From positions 615,596,476 to 615,660,475 of the forward strand of contig NC_081408.1 of the NCBI RefSeq assembly GCF_030272615.1: a stretch of DNA of 64,000 nt, read 5' to 3'. The notes beneath the pieces are model-generated. The model was not told where the DNA came from and made no database searches. It saw only the letters and a list, made by a program, of their open reading frames with translations. This stretch comes from Cryptomeria japonica. Taxonomy: Eukaryota > Streptophyta > Pinopsida > Cupressales > Cupressaceae. This document shows, in pieces, positions 11,183-22,377 of this stretch (within the stretch, counting starts at the first letter, position 1; every line of letters starts with the position of its first letter). Position numbers and translations under genes: made by a program.

Positions 11183-14100
11183 TTAGTTACCATTTGGTGG
11201 AGGCAACTGGTCAAAAATGGATTTATACTTTGTCCTTGCTTCGGTGAGGGTGATAGAGAGTGCATCCTTGACACTTTCCATTAAAGAATTATGTACTTGA
11301 ATGTCATCCAATAGAGAAATTAAGCCATCTAATGTGCTTCCCTCTTGTGTAGTAGATAGGTAAGTGGATCGGTTGATTTGTTCTTGAATAGAGGACAAGT
11401 GTGGAAGGAATAAGGTTTGAAGAGTCATAATGTCCATCCTTATTTTGTGCTCTTCATTCCTGAGTTCCAATTGTTGAGCCATGAGCTTTTGTAACTTTGT
11501 ATAAAAATTCTAAACAAAATTGGGCTCGGTGGTCAACTTATTTGAGAGATCGGTGATCTCTTTCTCAATTTATTCTATTTTATTTTTGATATCTTTAATG
11601 AATAAAGAGAATGTACAGAGTTTCTGAAATAAATAAAGAATGTGCTTAAGTTGAGGGGACAACTCAGCAATAAATTTGACAAGTTTAACTTTGCCAATAG
11701 AAATAGCTTTCTGTACCTCTTCAATCATTTTTGCAGTGAGCTCTTTGTCCTTTAACTTGCTCAAATATTTAGATGCATCTACTCCAAATGTCTCTATCTG
11801 ATTGAGGAGTTCATCCAGTTGAATATGGATGGCTGCATTTGTTGACACTGTAGCTATGGGTAGCATATCTGATAATAGTGTCTTTACCTTCTGAAGTACT
11901 TTATTTTTCTTTTGTATGGCCATTTGTTTTTCCTGTTCGACCTTTGCTTTGCATAGTTCACCGAATTCAATGAGTGTCTACCCTTTTAATTTTGATATGT
12001 CTACATTGGGCAACACTATTGTTTTCAATATATCAACCTTGAAACTATGCTTTTTCATCTTCTTTTCTTTAGATTTGGCTGGTTGAACCAATACAATAGC
12101 TTGGGAGGCTTGTGGATCCTCAGTAGGTCGCTCGGTGGAGGCAATACTTTTGTCTGTTTCTTTAGCCTTTGTTGAGTCCTTCGGTGGTTCGGTGCTCAGG
12201 GTCTCAGTTGCAACATTTTCAGTGTTAGGAGGATCTTGAGAGGTCTGTTCCTCGGTGGCCTGAGGAGTAGCTTATCCTTTTGTAGACTTTTGAACCTCTA
12301 CACCTTGTTCAGTATCTTGAGGGGCCTCAGATGCAATAGAATGAGTGACCAGAGGATAAGGCTGAACTTGTTCCAAAACTGACTCATTGGATACCAGTTT
12401 TGCATAGCCATTGCCTTCTATCATTTCCTGTTCAGGTGCCTCAGTGTCCATGATGTCTTCATCAATTTGTATGGTGTCAGTAGGGTCTTACTCGGTGACA
12501 TCAGGATCTTGCTTGATGACATCAACAATTTCAACTGTAGCTTGCTCACCAGTATCCTTGATTCTAAAGATTTCCTGCCACTTTTCTTTTGTCTCATTTT
12601 CTACTTCAATATATAGACCATTCATCAGTTTTAAGGCTCTTTGTTTGATGAGGAACTTTGTGTTGTAGGTTGTCAGATGTTCTTTTATTTCAACTACTGA
12701 CATGTCTAGAAAGAGATGTACCAGACTTCTTTCTCTAATCTATTTCTCTGAGTCCATTACATATTTCCACCTGTTATCAATATGCAAATATAATTCATTT
12801 GGAAGTGACTTAGATAATTCCAATGGAGCCAATCAGAATTTCAATAGTGTGTAGATGACAACTTCTTCTATTTGCCTCTTTTCATCATCAAATCTAGATT
12901 CATATTTTACATATCTGAATGATCCAAATCCACCATATTCTTTCAGATTAGCACAAAAAATTTCAACACTATGTACATTTACCTTCTTGCTCTTGACAAT
13001 CTGAAATTTACTAGCATCTTCAGACTCTGTGTTACTGGACTCTTTAGTCAAAATGAGTCTCTGAGTAGATTTCTTATAGGTCTTTGTTACCTTAGGAACA
13101 ACAACAGTCTTTGGTTTCTTACTTGGTGACACTGCAGATGATCTTGTGTTTGGGTGCTTTACTGAGGGAGTCGGTGATGCCTTTGATGTGTCTTGTTTCT
13201 TCCTCTTCAGAACTTTCCCTTTAGGCAACTCGGTGCTTAGTGTAATAGTAGCCTCTTGGGCTTCTGATATCTCCTCGATGATTACTAGTGTGCTCTTGAC
13301 AGGTGTGGAGGAAGAACCTTCTCCAAATTTCTCTAATAGTGCCTTGATCATCTTTGTTTCTTTTCTTGTAGCTTTTGATACTACAATGCTCATCTTTACT
13401 TTCTCTTTCACTTCTTCATATGTTCCATACCTCAGCTCGGTAGCATGCCTTGGTAGTGTAAGAAAGGCATCTATCTATTGTTGTGTGATGTCAAAGTCAA
13501 TCTCATAACCCATAGGTGGCAAAGATTAAGTTCTTGGTTCTACAACATTCACATAGCAGTAGTCGGTGTCTACTTCAAAACATATGTCATCTTTGAATTT
13601 TTCCACTGGCTGGGGTGGAATTCTATAACTGTTATGCATCTTCTCTTGAAACTTGTTGAAATAATCATCCATAATATCATTGAAGTTATCACCTAGACGT
13701 TTGATAAAGTCATTGATTTGATGGGTGACTGGTCTGTGTAGCTCCCAAACTACTTTACCGACTATTGGAAAGAATTTTTTTAAATTGAAAAACATGCATA
13801 ATAACAGTGATCCAAACTTTAGTGTATTAGCCGAGTTGTTCTTCTTCAGCTTCCTGATGGTGTTCAAATTCTCAAATAGGTTTTTCAGCAATACTTCACA
13901 AAGATCAATTTTCATTCCCTTTTTCACAATTTTGTATGCTAAGTCAACTGCTGCACAGGGTACACTATTTTCCCTTGCTGATTGGAAGAAACAATAACCT
14001 ATTACTCTAATAGAAAACTTTAGTTCTGCATCAGTGACATTGTTCAATTTCAGTCCTTTGCAATCTGATTCCACTCTGGTTAAGGTGATCAATTCCTTTT

Positions 14101-14551
14101 GTGATATCATCTTTTGAGCTCAGGCATGATCATAAATAGGGTAACCGGTGATCAGATGAATGATTTCCTTGGTCATTTTGAATGGTTTCTCCTCTAACCA
14201 CATTAAATCATCGTGAACTCTGCTCAGAACAAACTTACCCCACTGGGGTTTGAAGACACGGGGATAGGTTAGGGCTTCAGTCAATCCCTTGATCTTAATG
14301 TGCTCATACTTCCTATCCAATTTATCGGTGCATAATTCATTATAGGTGTCTTTGATTTCAACATGACCTAGTTCTTCAACTCGACATTTGGTGAAGAATC
14401 TGACATCCTCAACTAGTAAAACTCTATCCAGGATGAGTGAAAATGCAGTTTTGTCATCCAGTTCTGATGCTACTTTGGGAGTTAGAGAGTATTTTAGTGA
14501 GGGCTTTTCAATATTCTTAACAACAACGGGTTCTTGGATCTTCGGTGCCAT
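11183..14551 (-). pseudogene. ORF2 of element B, protein of unknown function
   Basis: The start is taken at 14551 because the Met-Ala there aligns with MASSS, MASTS and MASAS at the ORF2 starts of A, D and E. Conserved blocks in order: VEELGHVEIK (about residue 60), FVLSRVHDDLMWLE then MTKEIIHLITGYP (about 120-145), a stop near 14120, KGMKIDLCEVLL...NL with LKFGSLLLCMFF, then KFKDDICFEVDTDYCYVNVVEPR. After a stop near 13525 comes a basic Lys/Ser/Pro-rich region (13411-12833) like a nuclear-localisation or nucleic-acid-binding segment. Glutamate-rich and helical segments follow down to a stop near 11183. About 1,120 codons if the stops are ignored. No recognised domain; the xITxxP signature is only loosely reminiscent of plant transposon-associated domains. 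About six stops make it non-functional. Confidence 0.78.
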
Positions 14552-15117
14552 TGTAGATTTCAAATAGAAATTATCAAAAGATCCTTAGGGTTTGAAAACT
14601 TTCAAACGACAGACGCTTTTCCTCTTAACAAATATGAACAAAAATCTTCAACAAATATGATCAGTAAACCAGCTTAACAATGCGTTGAGATTGACGTAAA
14701 TACCTTGAATTTTGCTTCGGAGAAGGTTTGATCGCCTTGGAATCACTTTGCTCTGCTCTCTTGAAAACTTGGTAAGTGAAAAATGACCGCGTAAATGCTT
14801 TAAGTACATAATATACCTTATTGGGCTCCGTGCAGGTTAGGTTAAAACATTAAATACACTCGGTTCCACTAAACCGACTTACTCTCCTTTTTCCGCTTTA
14901 ACCAAGTAGCTAGATTTCCTTCATTTACCAACTAGACAGGCTTCCTGTAGTTACCGACTTGATATGTTTCCTGTATAGTGCTTCAAAAGACTTTGATATA
15001 ATTTCAAACTTACTAATACATCTTTAACTATGCAGATTTTGACTTAAGTACATAATAAAATAGGAACTGTTAAGATTTGACCTTTGAGAGAATGCAGTCC
15101 CTTCATACCTTTACCGA
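14552..15117 (-). other. ORF1-ORF2 spacer of element B
   Basis: No coding sequence supported. A spacer of about 410-570 bp lies between the two ORFs in A, B, D and E, so it is probably part of the element's design, for example holding a splice acceptor or an internal start signal for ORF2. I could not identify either with confidence. Confidence 0.4.
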
Positions 15118-16470
15118 TTAATTTGGAATAGGTGCACCTAACTCGGTAGGTAAGGTGCTTTCTTCATTTGACACAATTTCTTTCTTTTTCCAAATCATCT
15201 ATAATTTGTCTTTTATTTCTTCAGTGTCTCCTCTAGGTTGATCTTTGCAATCTCTAGCCAAGTGTCCAACTTTGTGACAATGAAAACATGCCATACCAGG
15301 ATTTCTCCATGATCTTCAGTTGTTCATTCCAAACCTTATAAAGCAGTTGGCACTTATATGTCCATATCTTCCACAACATTCACACCATATCCTTGTATTG
15401 TAATCCCATGGTACTGCAGCATATGGTCAGTTAAGTTCTATGTGAGTTCGGTAGCTTCTAGTATTTGCTCGGTGTGCAGACCACATATAGTTCTTTTGCT
15501 TAAACCAACACTTCTCGGTACTGTCTGCATATCTATTGCAGTTTTTACAAAACCCTTTGAATTTTACCTTCTTATAATTGCTAGGAGACTTTGTCCTACA
15601 TTGGTTAAATGTGTGACCATATTTATTGCAATTGTAACAATAATCGTTGGACTTAGTGACATTCAGTTGCTTACCTTTTCTGATTTGGCACATGTTGGCA
15701 GTATGACCTTGATTTCCACATTAGTTGCAAATAGGCTTCTTTCTTTTGATGTTATTCTTGTTTCCATCTTGCTTTGACAATTCTCCTCTCTCGGTAGTAT
15801 GAATTCCCTTCTCGGTAGAGTCTTTTCCTTTGTAACCAAGTCCTGCATCTTTGTTGGGTCTTCTTGTATTTAGTTGCTCATCCAACATCTTTGATGCTTC
15901 ATAACTCTTCTTCATTGTTTCTTTGGATTTCTTCTCTATTTCAAGTTCATCGGTCAACCTTGATACTTCAAGTTTCAATGCTTGATTCTCATCATCTTTC
16001 AGATTTGCTTCATGATGTGCATAACCTAGTTGATCTGATAGATTTTGTTGAATCCCAGTCAATCTTATGATTTCATCATTCTTTTCAGATACTAATGCTT
16101 CAAGTTGTTGTTTCTCTCTTTCTAGATCTCTTACTTTATCCTCGGCTATCCTCAATGCATCAAGATTTTCAGTCATCTGTGTGCTGAAATGCTCATGTTC
16201 TCTTTTCATTTCTTTTAGCAGATCAGTCAGTGCTTTGTTCTTTTCTTTCAACACTTCAATCATTTCTTCAGTCTCTTTAGACATACTGTTATCAGATGAT
16301 GTCTCAATTTGTTCCACTAACTCTTGAGAGTCCTGCAAATCATCAGATAATCTTCTTCTCACTTTCAATGATTTTTGCATTTGTCTTTGCATGTCTGCAA
16401 TCACTTGATTAGCATGATCCAACTCTTCTTGTAGATATACAATTTTCTGAGATTGTTTATAGCCTTCCAT
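15118..16470 (-). pseudogene. ORF1 of element B: coiled-coil protein with CCHC zinc knuckles (gag-like)
   Basis: It starts at the Met of MEGYKQSQKIVYLQEELD just downstream of the primer site. Residues 1-220 are an almost continuous heptad-rich coiled coil (EEMIEVLKEKNKALTDLLKE, EKNDEIIRLTGIQQNLSDQL). Then a Lys/Gly-rich linker leads into five CX2CX4HX4C-type knuckles: CGNQGHTANMC (its first part carries a stop near 15721), CYNCNKYGHTFNQC, CKNCNRYADSTEKC (His missing), CECCGRYGHISANC and CFHCHKVGHLARDC. A short acidic/lysine tail ends in PTELGAPIPN. The knuckles and the 5' position indicate an RNA-binding gag-like particle protein, but no UBN2 or other known capsid domain is visible. A few stops (about 15724 and 15427) break an otherwise open frame of about 450 codons. 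Confidence 0.82.
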
Positions 16471-16518
16471 TGATAAGATCTTTCTCTTTAGGTTATTAAA
16501 CCTTTTTCCAAGATTCAA

Positions 16519-16530
16519 GCTCTGATACCA
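16519..16530 (-). other. Primer binding site of element B (initiator-Met tRNA)
   Basis: On the minus strand it reads TGGTATCAGAGC, the sequence complementary to the 3' end of plant initiator-Met tRNA, two bases downstream of the 5' LTR. This fixes the element's orientation as minus. Confidence 0.92.
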
Positions 16531-16532
16531 AT

Positions 16533-17742
16533 TGTTAGGCCCAATATGGAAAGCTAATGTACTGAGAGGGGAGGGGTGAATCAGTACCTCAAAACTTTTC
16601 TTCAACAATAACTTTACTATTAAGCATAAACTGAATAGTACAATAACATAATATAATGCTAAAACAAATAAATAACAATCATACATGATTCACTCCATAA
16701 CACATATATTTTGGTTACGCAGAAACTCTTGGTTAGAGAGAAAAACTACAGTGGGGATGGCACCCACAACTTCACTACTGCAATAATAAAGGTTGCTCGG
16801 TTAGAGCTACATGTTTAGCTATTTATGATAGCTTACCCTATTACGAGTATCAAGATCTATTAGATCTATCTTGCTAAAGGATTTTACAACACTTATTCTA
16901 AATGTTGCACCTGGTCAAAGGCTTTACAATTTATAGACTTAGTTAGAGTCTTTTACCCTGTTAAAGGTTTCTCTTTCAACTTCAAAATATTACAATAAAT
17001 CATTACAAATATCTACAACTTTACATCTGGAATGTTATAGTAGATTCTATGTGCTCAAAATGATATTACCTTGCTTATAGCATACCTCGGTAATCCATAT
17101 ATTAACTCGGTAAACCCTTCTGTTTACTTTGTTCCTTGACTGTTCTCTCAAATCCTTCTTAGTGACCTCTGTGTTTCTCTATCAACTGTAATAGTCATAA
17201 CACTCTATGATATCTCATGATTTTCCTTTTTGTATATGTCTTGCTTCACACACACATGCACATATATACTTGCACACATATCTAATCCTGAATTCATGAT
17301 GTATAAATAGATCTCTTATGTCGGTGATCTGGTCCATGCTTCGATCTTACAAACATGATTTCTTGAATGAATAACCATGCAAAATATTTCATTGGTTAGA
17401 TGACCTGAAAATCATACACAATCTTTAAGTGCAATTTCCAATGTGATAACGGTTACTTATTCCTCAATCTTTGTAACACATTTCCCATATATGTCCAGGT
17501 TCAGTGAATCTAGTAACACATTTCACTCGGTGCGTGTTCACTCAGTATATCATTCTTGTTACTCAGTAGACATAGAGTGTTACTCGGTAGAGTGTTCGAT
17601 GTATACTACGCTCTGAGACTACTTTCTTCTATAACCGACTGCACTGTGCTTACCGACTAAAAGATTTGGTAGAAGTAACTGACTAGAATATATAGAATAA
17701 CTTTGAACATAAGACTAATGGCAATCTTAGTAAGTAGTAAGA
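16533..17742 (-). repeat. 5' LTR of element B
   Basis: It is the partner of 9652-10860. It contains the same perfect U5 inverted repeat (16559-16565 and 16581-16587). The terminal CA has become GA at 17741-17742. Confidence 0.93.
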
Positions 17743-17747
17743 ACCAT

Positions 17748-18389
17748 GTCATAGGAACTCTTGATATATAAGCTAGAAACAAAGTTTAATCCATTAGCAT
17801 GTGTAACTTTGTATCCAAGAATCATGCTGATGGACCTTACATTGATATCCTTTATATCATTTACTGTCAAGGATCTCTTGTCAAAGGTTGCACCGGTTAG
17901 GGTCATTACAGTGTCATTTGGAACCTTTTTAGTCTTGTCAGGCCTGCTACCGGTGGAAGGTAAGCTTGTTACTGCCCTAACTGCTTCTTTGGTTATCTTG
18001 TGAATTGAATCTAACCAAAAGAACACCCCATGAACTCTACTTAACACAATCCTTATAACATCCTTTGGAAAATCAAGGATACTAAGAATCTCCACAAAAC
18101 CTAGGGTTTCAACTATCTTATGTTCTGGTTTAACATTTCCATTTACATCACATATAACAGTTCTATACATTTTTTTGATTTCGTCATCTCCTAGTTCTTC
18201 TATATGACAATGTATGTAGATTCTAGGATCCTCAGCATATACAACTCCTTTAGGTATTTTTGAGAATGCTCCTAGGGTATGATCTTTCTTCATAATTTCA
18301 GGAATAATCTTAAATATGGGTCTAGGGCACTTAACAACTTCAATTACAGTAGGGTTTGTAATGAATTCAGGTGCAGAGGAGGAAGCCAT
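17748..18389 (-). pseudogene. ORF2 of element A, N-terminal part
   Basis: An open frame from MASSSAPEF (18389) to the element B insertion point. It holds the best preserved copy of the conserved N-terminal region: YIHCHIEELGDDEIKKMY (about 58-75), LSRVHGVFFWLDSIHKITKEA followed by VRAVTSLPSTG (about 116-148), VTLTGATFDKRSLTVNDIKD, and SMILGYKVTHANGLN (about 190). The motif order is shared with ORF2 of B and E and, more decayed, D. It ends at the ACCAT target duplication, and the remaining protein continues at 9646. No signal peptide or membrane segment is apparent. Function unknown. Confidence 0.82.
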
Positions 18390-18861
18390 TGTTATAAATA
18401 CCTTAATCTGCCTTTAGGTATGAGTTCTTGAATGATTTTCTTCACTTCTTGCTATGGATGCCTTCGCTCAGGATTTTCATGCTCTTAGGAAATTTGAATG
18501 CTCAGTGAATGAAAAAGAGCCAAAACACTTGCTTTATAATGTCGTTTCCTTCAACTACCACATTAAATGCCTACCGGTTAAGTGAAACTTAACACATCTA
18601 CCGATAAAGAAGTATGTCAACTTCTCATCATCAACCGAGGGTAAATTAGCATGTTTTTGAATTCGTTTCCATACCCCTAAAAGGTTTCTTTTTAGTTAGA
18701 TGAAGAGTCTCCTGCCGATGGAGTGATACCCTATTCTACCAATGAAGGAATAGCTTAATTAACATTCATATCTGACTTTCTGATCCATTGTTTTGAAAAT
18801 TATTGCTTCACTTCTTCAACCTTCTCTTTACCTTTCAAATTGGGTCGTTTGTTATTTGTCA
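18390..18861 (-). other. ORF1-ORF2 spacer of element A
   Basis: About 470 bp without a supported gene, in the same position as the spacers in B, D and E. Confidence 0.4.
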
Positions 18862-19860
18862 TGATGCCTTACTTCTACAAAATTTTGCAATATGTCCAAT
18901 CTTGTTACAAGCATAACAAGTCACATTGTTTTTCTGAATAGCTTTTCCATATCCTATGCCAGTATGTGTTCTGCATTGATTAGATAGGTGTCCAAATCTT
19001 CCACAAACATAACATCTTACATTCATTCTACAATTTTTTGAATTATGTCCAACTTTGTTGTATTTAGCAGATTGACCGGTGGGTGCATTGGTGTTCTGAT
19101 AGTTCTAGATCTACACTGATTTTCTCTATGACCATACTTGTTACAGTTAAATGATTTTCCATTAAATTTGTAGGCATTAGGTTGTCTTACCGGTTTACTG
19201 TGATCGTGATTGTTTGCAGTACCGAAGCTTTCACCAACTTCAAAGCCAAGGCCATTAGTATCTCCATTAGGTTTCTAATTTTTCAACATGTCATCAAGTT
19301 CTTTTGAACTTTTCTTTAATTTCTCCTTGTGTTGATTTGCAATAGCCAACTCATTTTCTAAGAAATATTTTTGTCTCATGAGTTCAGTTTTATCATGCTC
19401 CAAGTGAATTATATATGTCTTCAACATATCATTTTCATGACTAAATCTTAGATTTTCATTTCCAGCATCATTGATTCTCCTAGCCAAGTCATCTTCATTC
19501 TTCTTTCAGTCTTCAATGTCTTTGCAAAACCTCATAGTCATATATTTCATCTCATTCCTCAAGGTCATGTTATCTTGCTTCATCTTGCTTACAAGATCAT
19601 TAAGAGTTTATTTTTCATCATCATCACTCTCTGTATCTTCTCATGAAGTTCTCTTCTTTTGTTCCTAGCAATAGTGAGGATTTCCTAAATTCCTTGAATG
19701 ATTTCCTGTGCAGCCTTCAGATTATCTTCAAGTTTCATATTCTTCAATTTTTCTGCATCATAATCTGCAAGAGCTATTTCCAATTGCTTTCTCAAGTTTT
19801 CCATCTGTACCAGTGCCAAAATCTTCCTCAAGCTGTTAGGATTTTGAAAATAGAGGACCA
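18862..19860 (-). pseudogene. ORF1 of element A: coiled coil plus CCHC knuckles
   Basis: On the minus strand a broken coiled-coil region (clearest piece 19275-19487: DMLKTYIIHLEHDKTELMRQ) is followed by NAYKFNGKSFNCNKYGHREN and three further knuckles: KYNKVGHNSKNC (first Cys lost), CYVCGRFGHLSNQC and CYACNKIGHIAKFC. The frame ends CRSKAS then stop at about 18862. A frameshift lies between knuckles 1 and 2, and stops interrupt the coiled coil. The segment GKSFNCNKYGH aligns with GKCFFCGKFGH in E and GHCYACNKFGH in D. It is the gag-like protein of the group, inactive in this copy. Confidence 0.78.
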
Positions 19861-19874
19861 GGCTCTGATACCAA
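19861..19874 (-). other. Primer binding site of element A (initiator-Met tRNA)
   Basis: On the minus strand TTGGTATCAGAGCC directly abuts the 5' LTR. It is a complete match to the usual plant initiator-Met primer site. Confidence 0.92.
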
Positions 19875-20657
19875 TGGTTAGGATTCCCAAAGATACTGAG
19901 AAGGGGGGTGAATCAGTATCTAACTGGTTAATGGATTTTCTAAACTTATTAAATCAATTGCATGCCAAAACAGTGTATCGGTAAACCAGAAATAATGCAG
20001 TAAATAAGATCAGAAAACACAACATAGAAAGCACACCATAACACAATGTTTTTAACAAGGATAACTGGTGTGGGAAAAACCTTGGTGGGATTCGTGACCC
20101 ACAATATTCTCTCACTGGCCAATAAGTGAATATTACTGATACAATAGGGGCCTGCACATGTAGGAAGGCCAACTGCCTAAAGCTCATTGCTTAAATACAA
20201 AAAGGGAAGTCTCACTGAATTACAAAAGTTGATTATATAAATCCAATGTCATGTATTGCTTCGATTCAGCATCTGCTATGCCAAGTTCAGTATCGGTTTA
20301 TGCTCATACAACTTCCAAAACCCTATTCCAAGGTCTGCCTTAATATTCACATCTTCCTATTACATTCCTTCCATCTATTTCACACCTTACAAATGATTTA
20401 CAAGATCTCATACTTATATGAGTCCTAATACAATTCACCTTGTCGGCTTATAAAAAGATTTTACAATTAAATACAAAATACAATAAACAAAATATTGTCG
20501 ACCAGGGTGCCAGTAAACATATTTGCCGCTCTTGGTGCCAGTGTCAGTGTCTGTGCCTGTGTCGGTGTCTGCCGATGCCATAGGATTGTAAGGTTGCCAT
20601 CAATGACAATACCTTCAATCACCTACAATTTCTCATTGGAGTGTACATTTGCCAACA
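19875..20657 (-). repeat. 5' LTR of element A
   Basis: The 783-bp partner of 5853-6630, ending GCCAACA followed by the target duplication TTATG. The U5 inverted repeat AGATACTGA/TCAGTATCT is at 19891-19899 and 19913-19921. Confidence 0.9.
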
Positions 20658-21202
20658 TTATGTGTGTTGAACCATAAGACAACATTGCAAATGAATGCAT
20701 GTTTATGGATCTCCAATTTGTGGCCTTCATTTTTCAAAATTCTCTCAATTTGATCAATGTATGCCCTCAAGTTGCCAATCTCAAAATATTTTGGTAGTGT
20801 AATATGAGATATACCCTATTTAGTGGAGGAAAAGCTAGGGTTATATCGATTAAGGATAATAAGACCACTTTTATTTCCTTGGGCACCACCACATTGAAAG
20901 AGGGGTGAACCTAATAGATCTAGCCACAATCCAAATATGGAAAGGGTTGAAATTTTGATTAAATTCATGGGTTGATGTATAGACCTCTCTTTCTAGTTGA
21001 AGATTGGATGATAATTATAAAATTAGGGTAAAACAAGAAATGATTGAAGTAAACTGTTAAAAGAACTCTCCTACAAATATTCCACAAAGCCACATTTTGA
21101 GATCTGGGTAAAAATGGATATTTAGAACCTATTCCTAAAAATTTGGCTTGATTTTTTAGGACCAAGTAGTATAGATTTGCCTGGTTTTCCAAATTTTCAT
21201 CC
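20658..21202 (-). pseudogene. Continuation of the decayed gypsy element split by element A
   Basis: On the minus strand, 20658-20830 translates as a helical segment containing KYFEIGNLRAYIDQIERILK and EIHKHAFICNVVLWFNTH, plausible for the gag/pre-pol part of the gypsy element at 3813-5847. The rest (20830-21202) shows no clear coding. Same strand and interruption at the TTATG duplication support continuity, but the exact family assignment is inference. Confidence 0.5.
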
Positions 21203-22377
21203 TCTAGCACCCTAAAATTGCACCCTTTGTAATTTTGATCGCATTTGCGGCCCTCACATTAGTGTTTCTCATCCCCATGCCAAACTAGGACCAATTTATG
21301 CTTGCACTATGCAATAATGGCAATATTTTAAAATTTCACCTAGCTGGGAGCCTTAATCCTAACCCAAAATAGGGTAGGACCAGGGAGTAGCACCTTGGTC
21401 CTCACTGGGACCAGGGCACCACACTCTATCCTCCCTAATTGGCCCCCAATTTGAATCCTCTGCCCTATCCAAATTTTGAATGGGAAAAATTTCTTCACGT
21501 CGGCCTATGTCAAAAAATTAAGATGTTGGATGATGGACAAGTATATAAGGAGGTCTTCCCCTCTCATTTTATATATGGGAGAATATACAAGACACTCATA
21601 TAGGTGGACTTTCAAGAAATCAAACATCCAAGCATTAAATTATTCACCATCAAGAATTTCAAGACGTCTTCAAGGATGCATATTATTCATCTATCAATTG
21701 TGGAGAAACTTTACATCATCCATTTTCAAGCATGTGTGTGTGATTAGGGTTTTTTCATGTTCATTCCATTTTCATACATATGTAATTACATTCAAGAAGC
21801 AAAGCACCATTATCATTCATTGTGGATTTGAGACCTATACCTTTCAAGTATTTGCAATATTTTATTCAAGGTTAATTCCTAAATCAAGGTTTGAGATAGG
21901 CAAACCCCTATTCCCAACCTATTTCCCCTTCTTTTGGTGTGCAAGAAATAGGTATGGAGATACGATATTTGGAATAAGCATTATTTGCAGAGATGAATCA
22001 ACCCTTTTTACCATGAGAAAAAGTAGGACCAAGGTGACCACCTCATCGATCTCGACATTTTGGAGATTTTTGGGGGATCAAGTCCGAATCTACATATATT
22101 GCTCTGATATAGGTGTGTGCAAAAATCCTGTGTCCATAGCTCACTGTTTTCTCAGTTTTACCTTCAATTTTCAACATTTTACCTTAATTCAACATTTCAA
22201 CTCACAAAAGAGAAAATCAAAATTAATTCAATCCATTTAGTTTTCAGTCCTTCTCTTATTTGTGATTAAATCTAGGGGATTCCCTTCCTCTTTTAAATGT
22301 AATGGTCCTAACTAAGAATATTTAGTGGTTTTCATCCCTCCAATGGTGAAAACCCTAAATCAATTTTCCACATTACA
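21203..22377 (+). mobile_element. Solo Ty3/gypsy LTR
   Basis: It opens TCTAGCACCCTAAAATTGC, matching TGTAGCATCCTAAAATTGTG at 61840. It shares a GTATATAAGGAGG promoter region (about 21539), runs of AAGCATT/CAAG, a middle part rich in 'ggaccagggc' and the end TTTTCCACATTACA. No primer site follows the end, unlike 63112-63130, so it is probably a solo LTR. The flanks CATCC and CCTCC agree at four of five bases as a possible decayed target duplication. The 254-codon open frame inside it (21476-22240) is LTR sequence, not a gene. Confidence 0.6.

Larger units (their letters stand above)
9652..17742 (-). mobile_element. Element B: non-autonomous two-ORF LTR retrotransposon nested in element A
   Basis: LTRs at 9652-10860 and 16533-17742 (about 1.21 kb each) begin TGTTAGGCCC and end GTAGTAACA, with one C-to-G change in the right copy. 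Perfect 5-base target duplications ACCAT lie at 9647-9651 and 17743-17747. On the minus strand the order is 5' LTR, initiator-Met primer site (16519-16530), ORF1 (coiled coil and zinc knuckles), a 0.57-kb spacer, ORF2, polypurine tract and 3' LTR. No pol gene is present in the 5.7-kb interior. It is the best preserved member here: ORF1 is open over most of its length. Being inside A, it is the younger of the two insertions. Confidence 0.94.
5853..20657 (-). mobile_element. Element A: non-autonomous two-ORF LTR retrotransposon (carries element B inside)
   Basis: LTRs at 5853-6630 and 19875-20657 start TGG(T)TAGGATTCCC and end GCCAACA. A perfect 5-base target duplication TTATG flanks them (5848-5852 and 20658-20662). 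Reading on the minus strand, the order is 5' LTR, initiator-Met primer site (19861-19874), ORF1, ORF2, polypurine tract, 3' LTR. Without element B it would be about 6.7 kb. No protease, integrase, reverse transcriptase or RNase H motifs were seen. Element B interrupts ORF2, and removing it with one ACCAT copy rejoins the ORF2 frame without a shift. Many stops make this an old inactive copy. Confidence 0.9.

Noticed and set aside
16519-16532. tRNA-like sequence near LTRs
   Set aside because: Only 12-14 bases complementary to initiator-Met tRNA, repeated beside each LTR: primer binding sites, not tRNA genes.
21476-22240. 254-codon open frame on the plus strand
   Set aside because: It lies wholly within a gypsy LTR spanning promoter and R-U5, has a low-complexity Phe/Ser/His composition, and is not matched in the related LTR at 61840.
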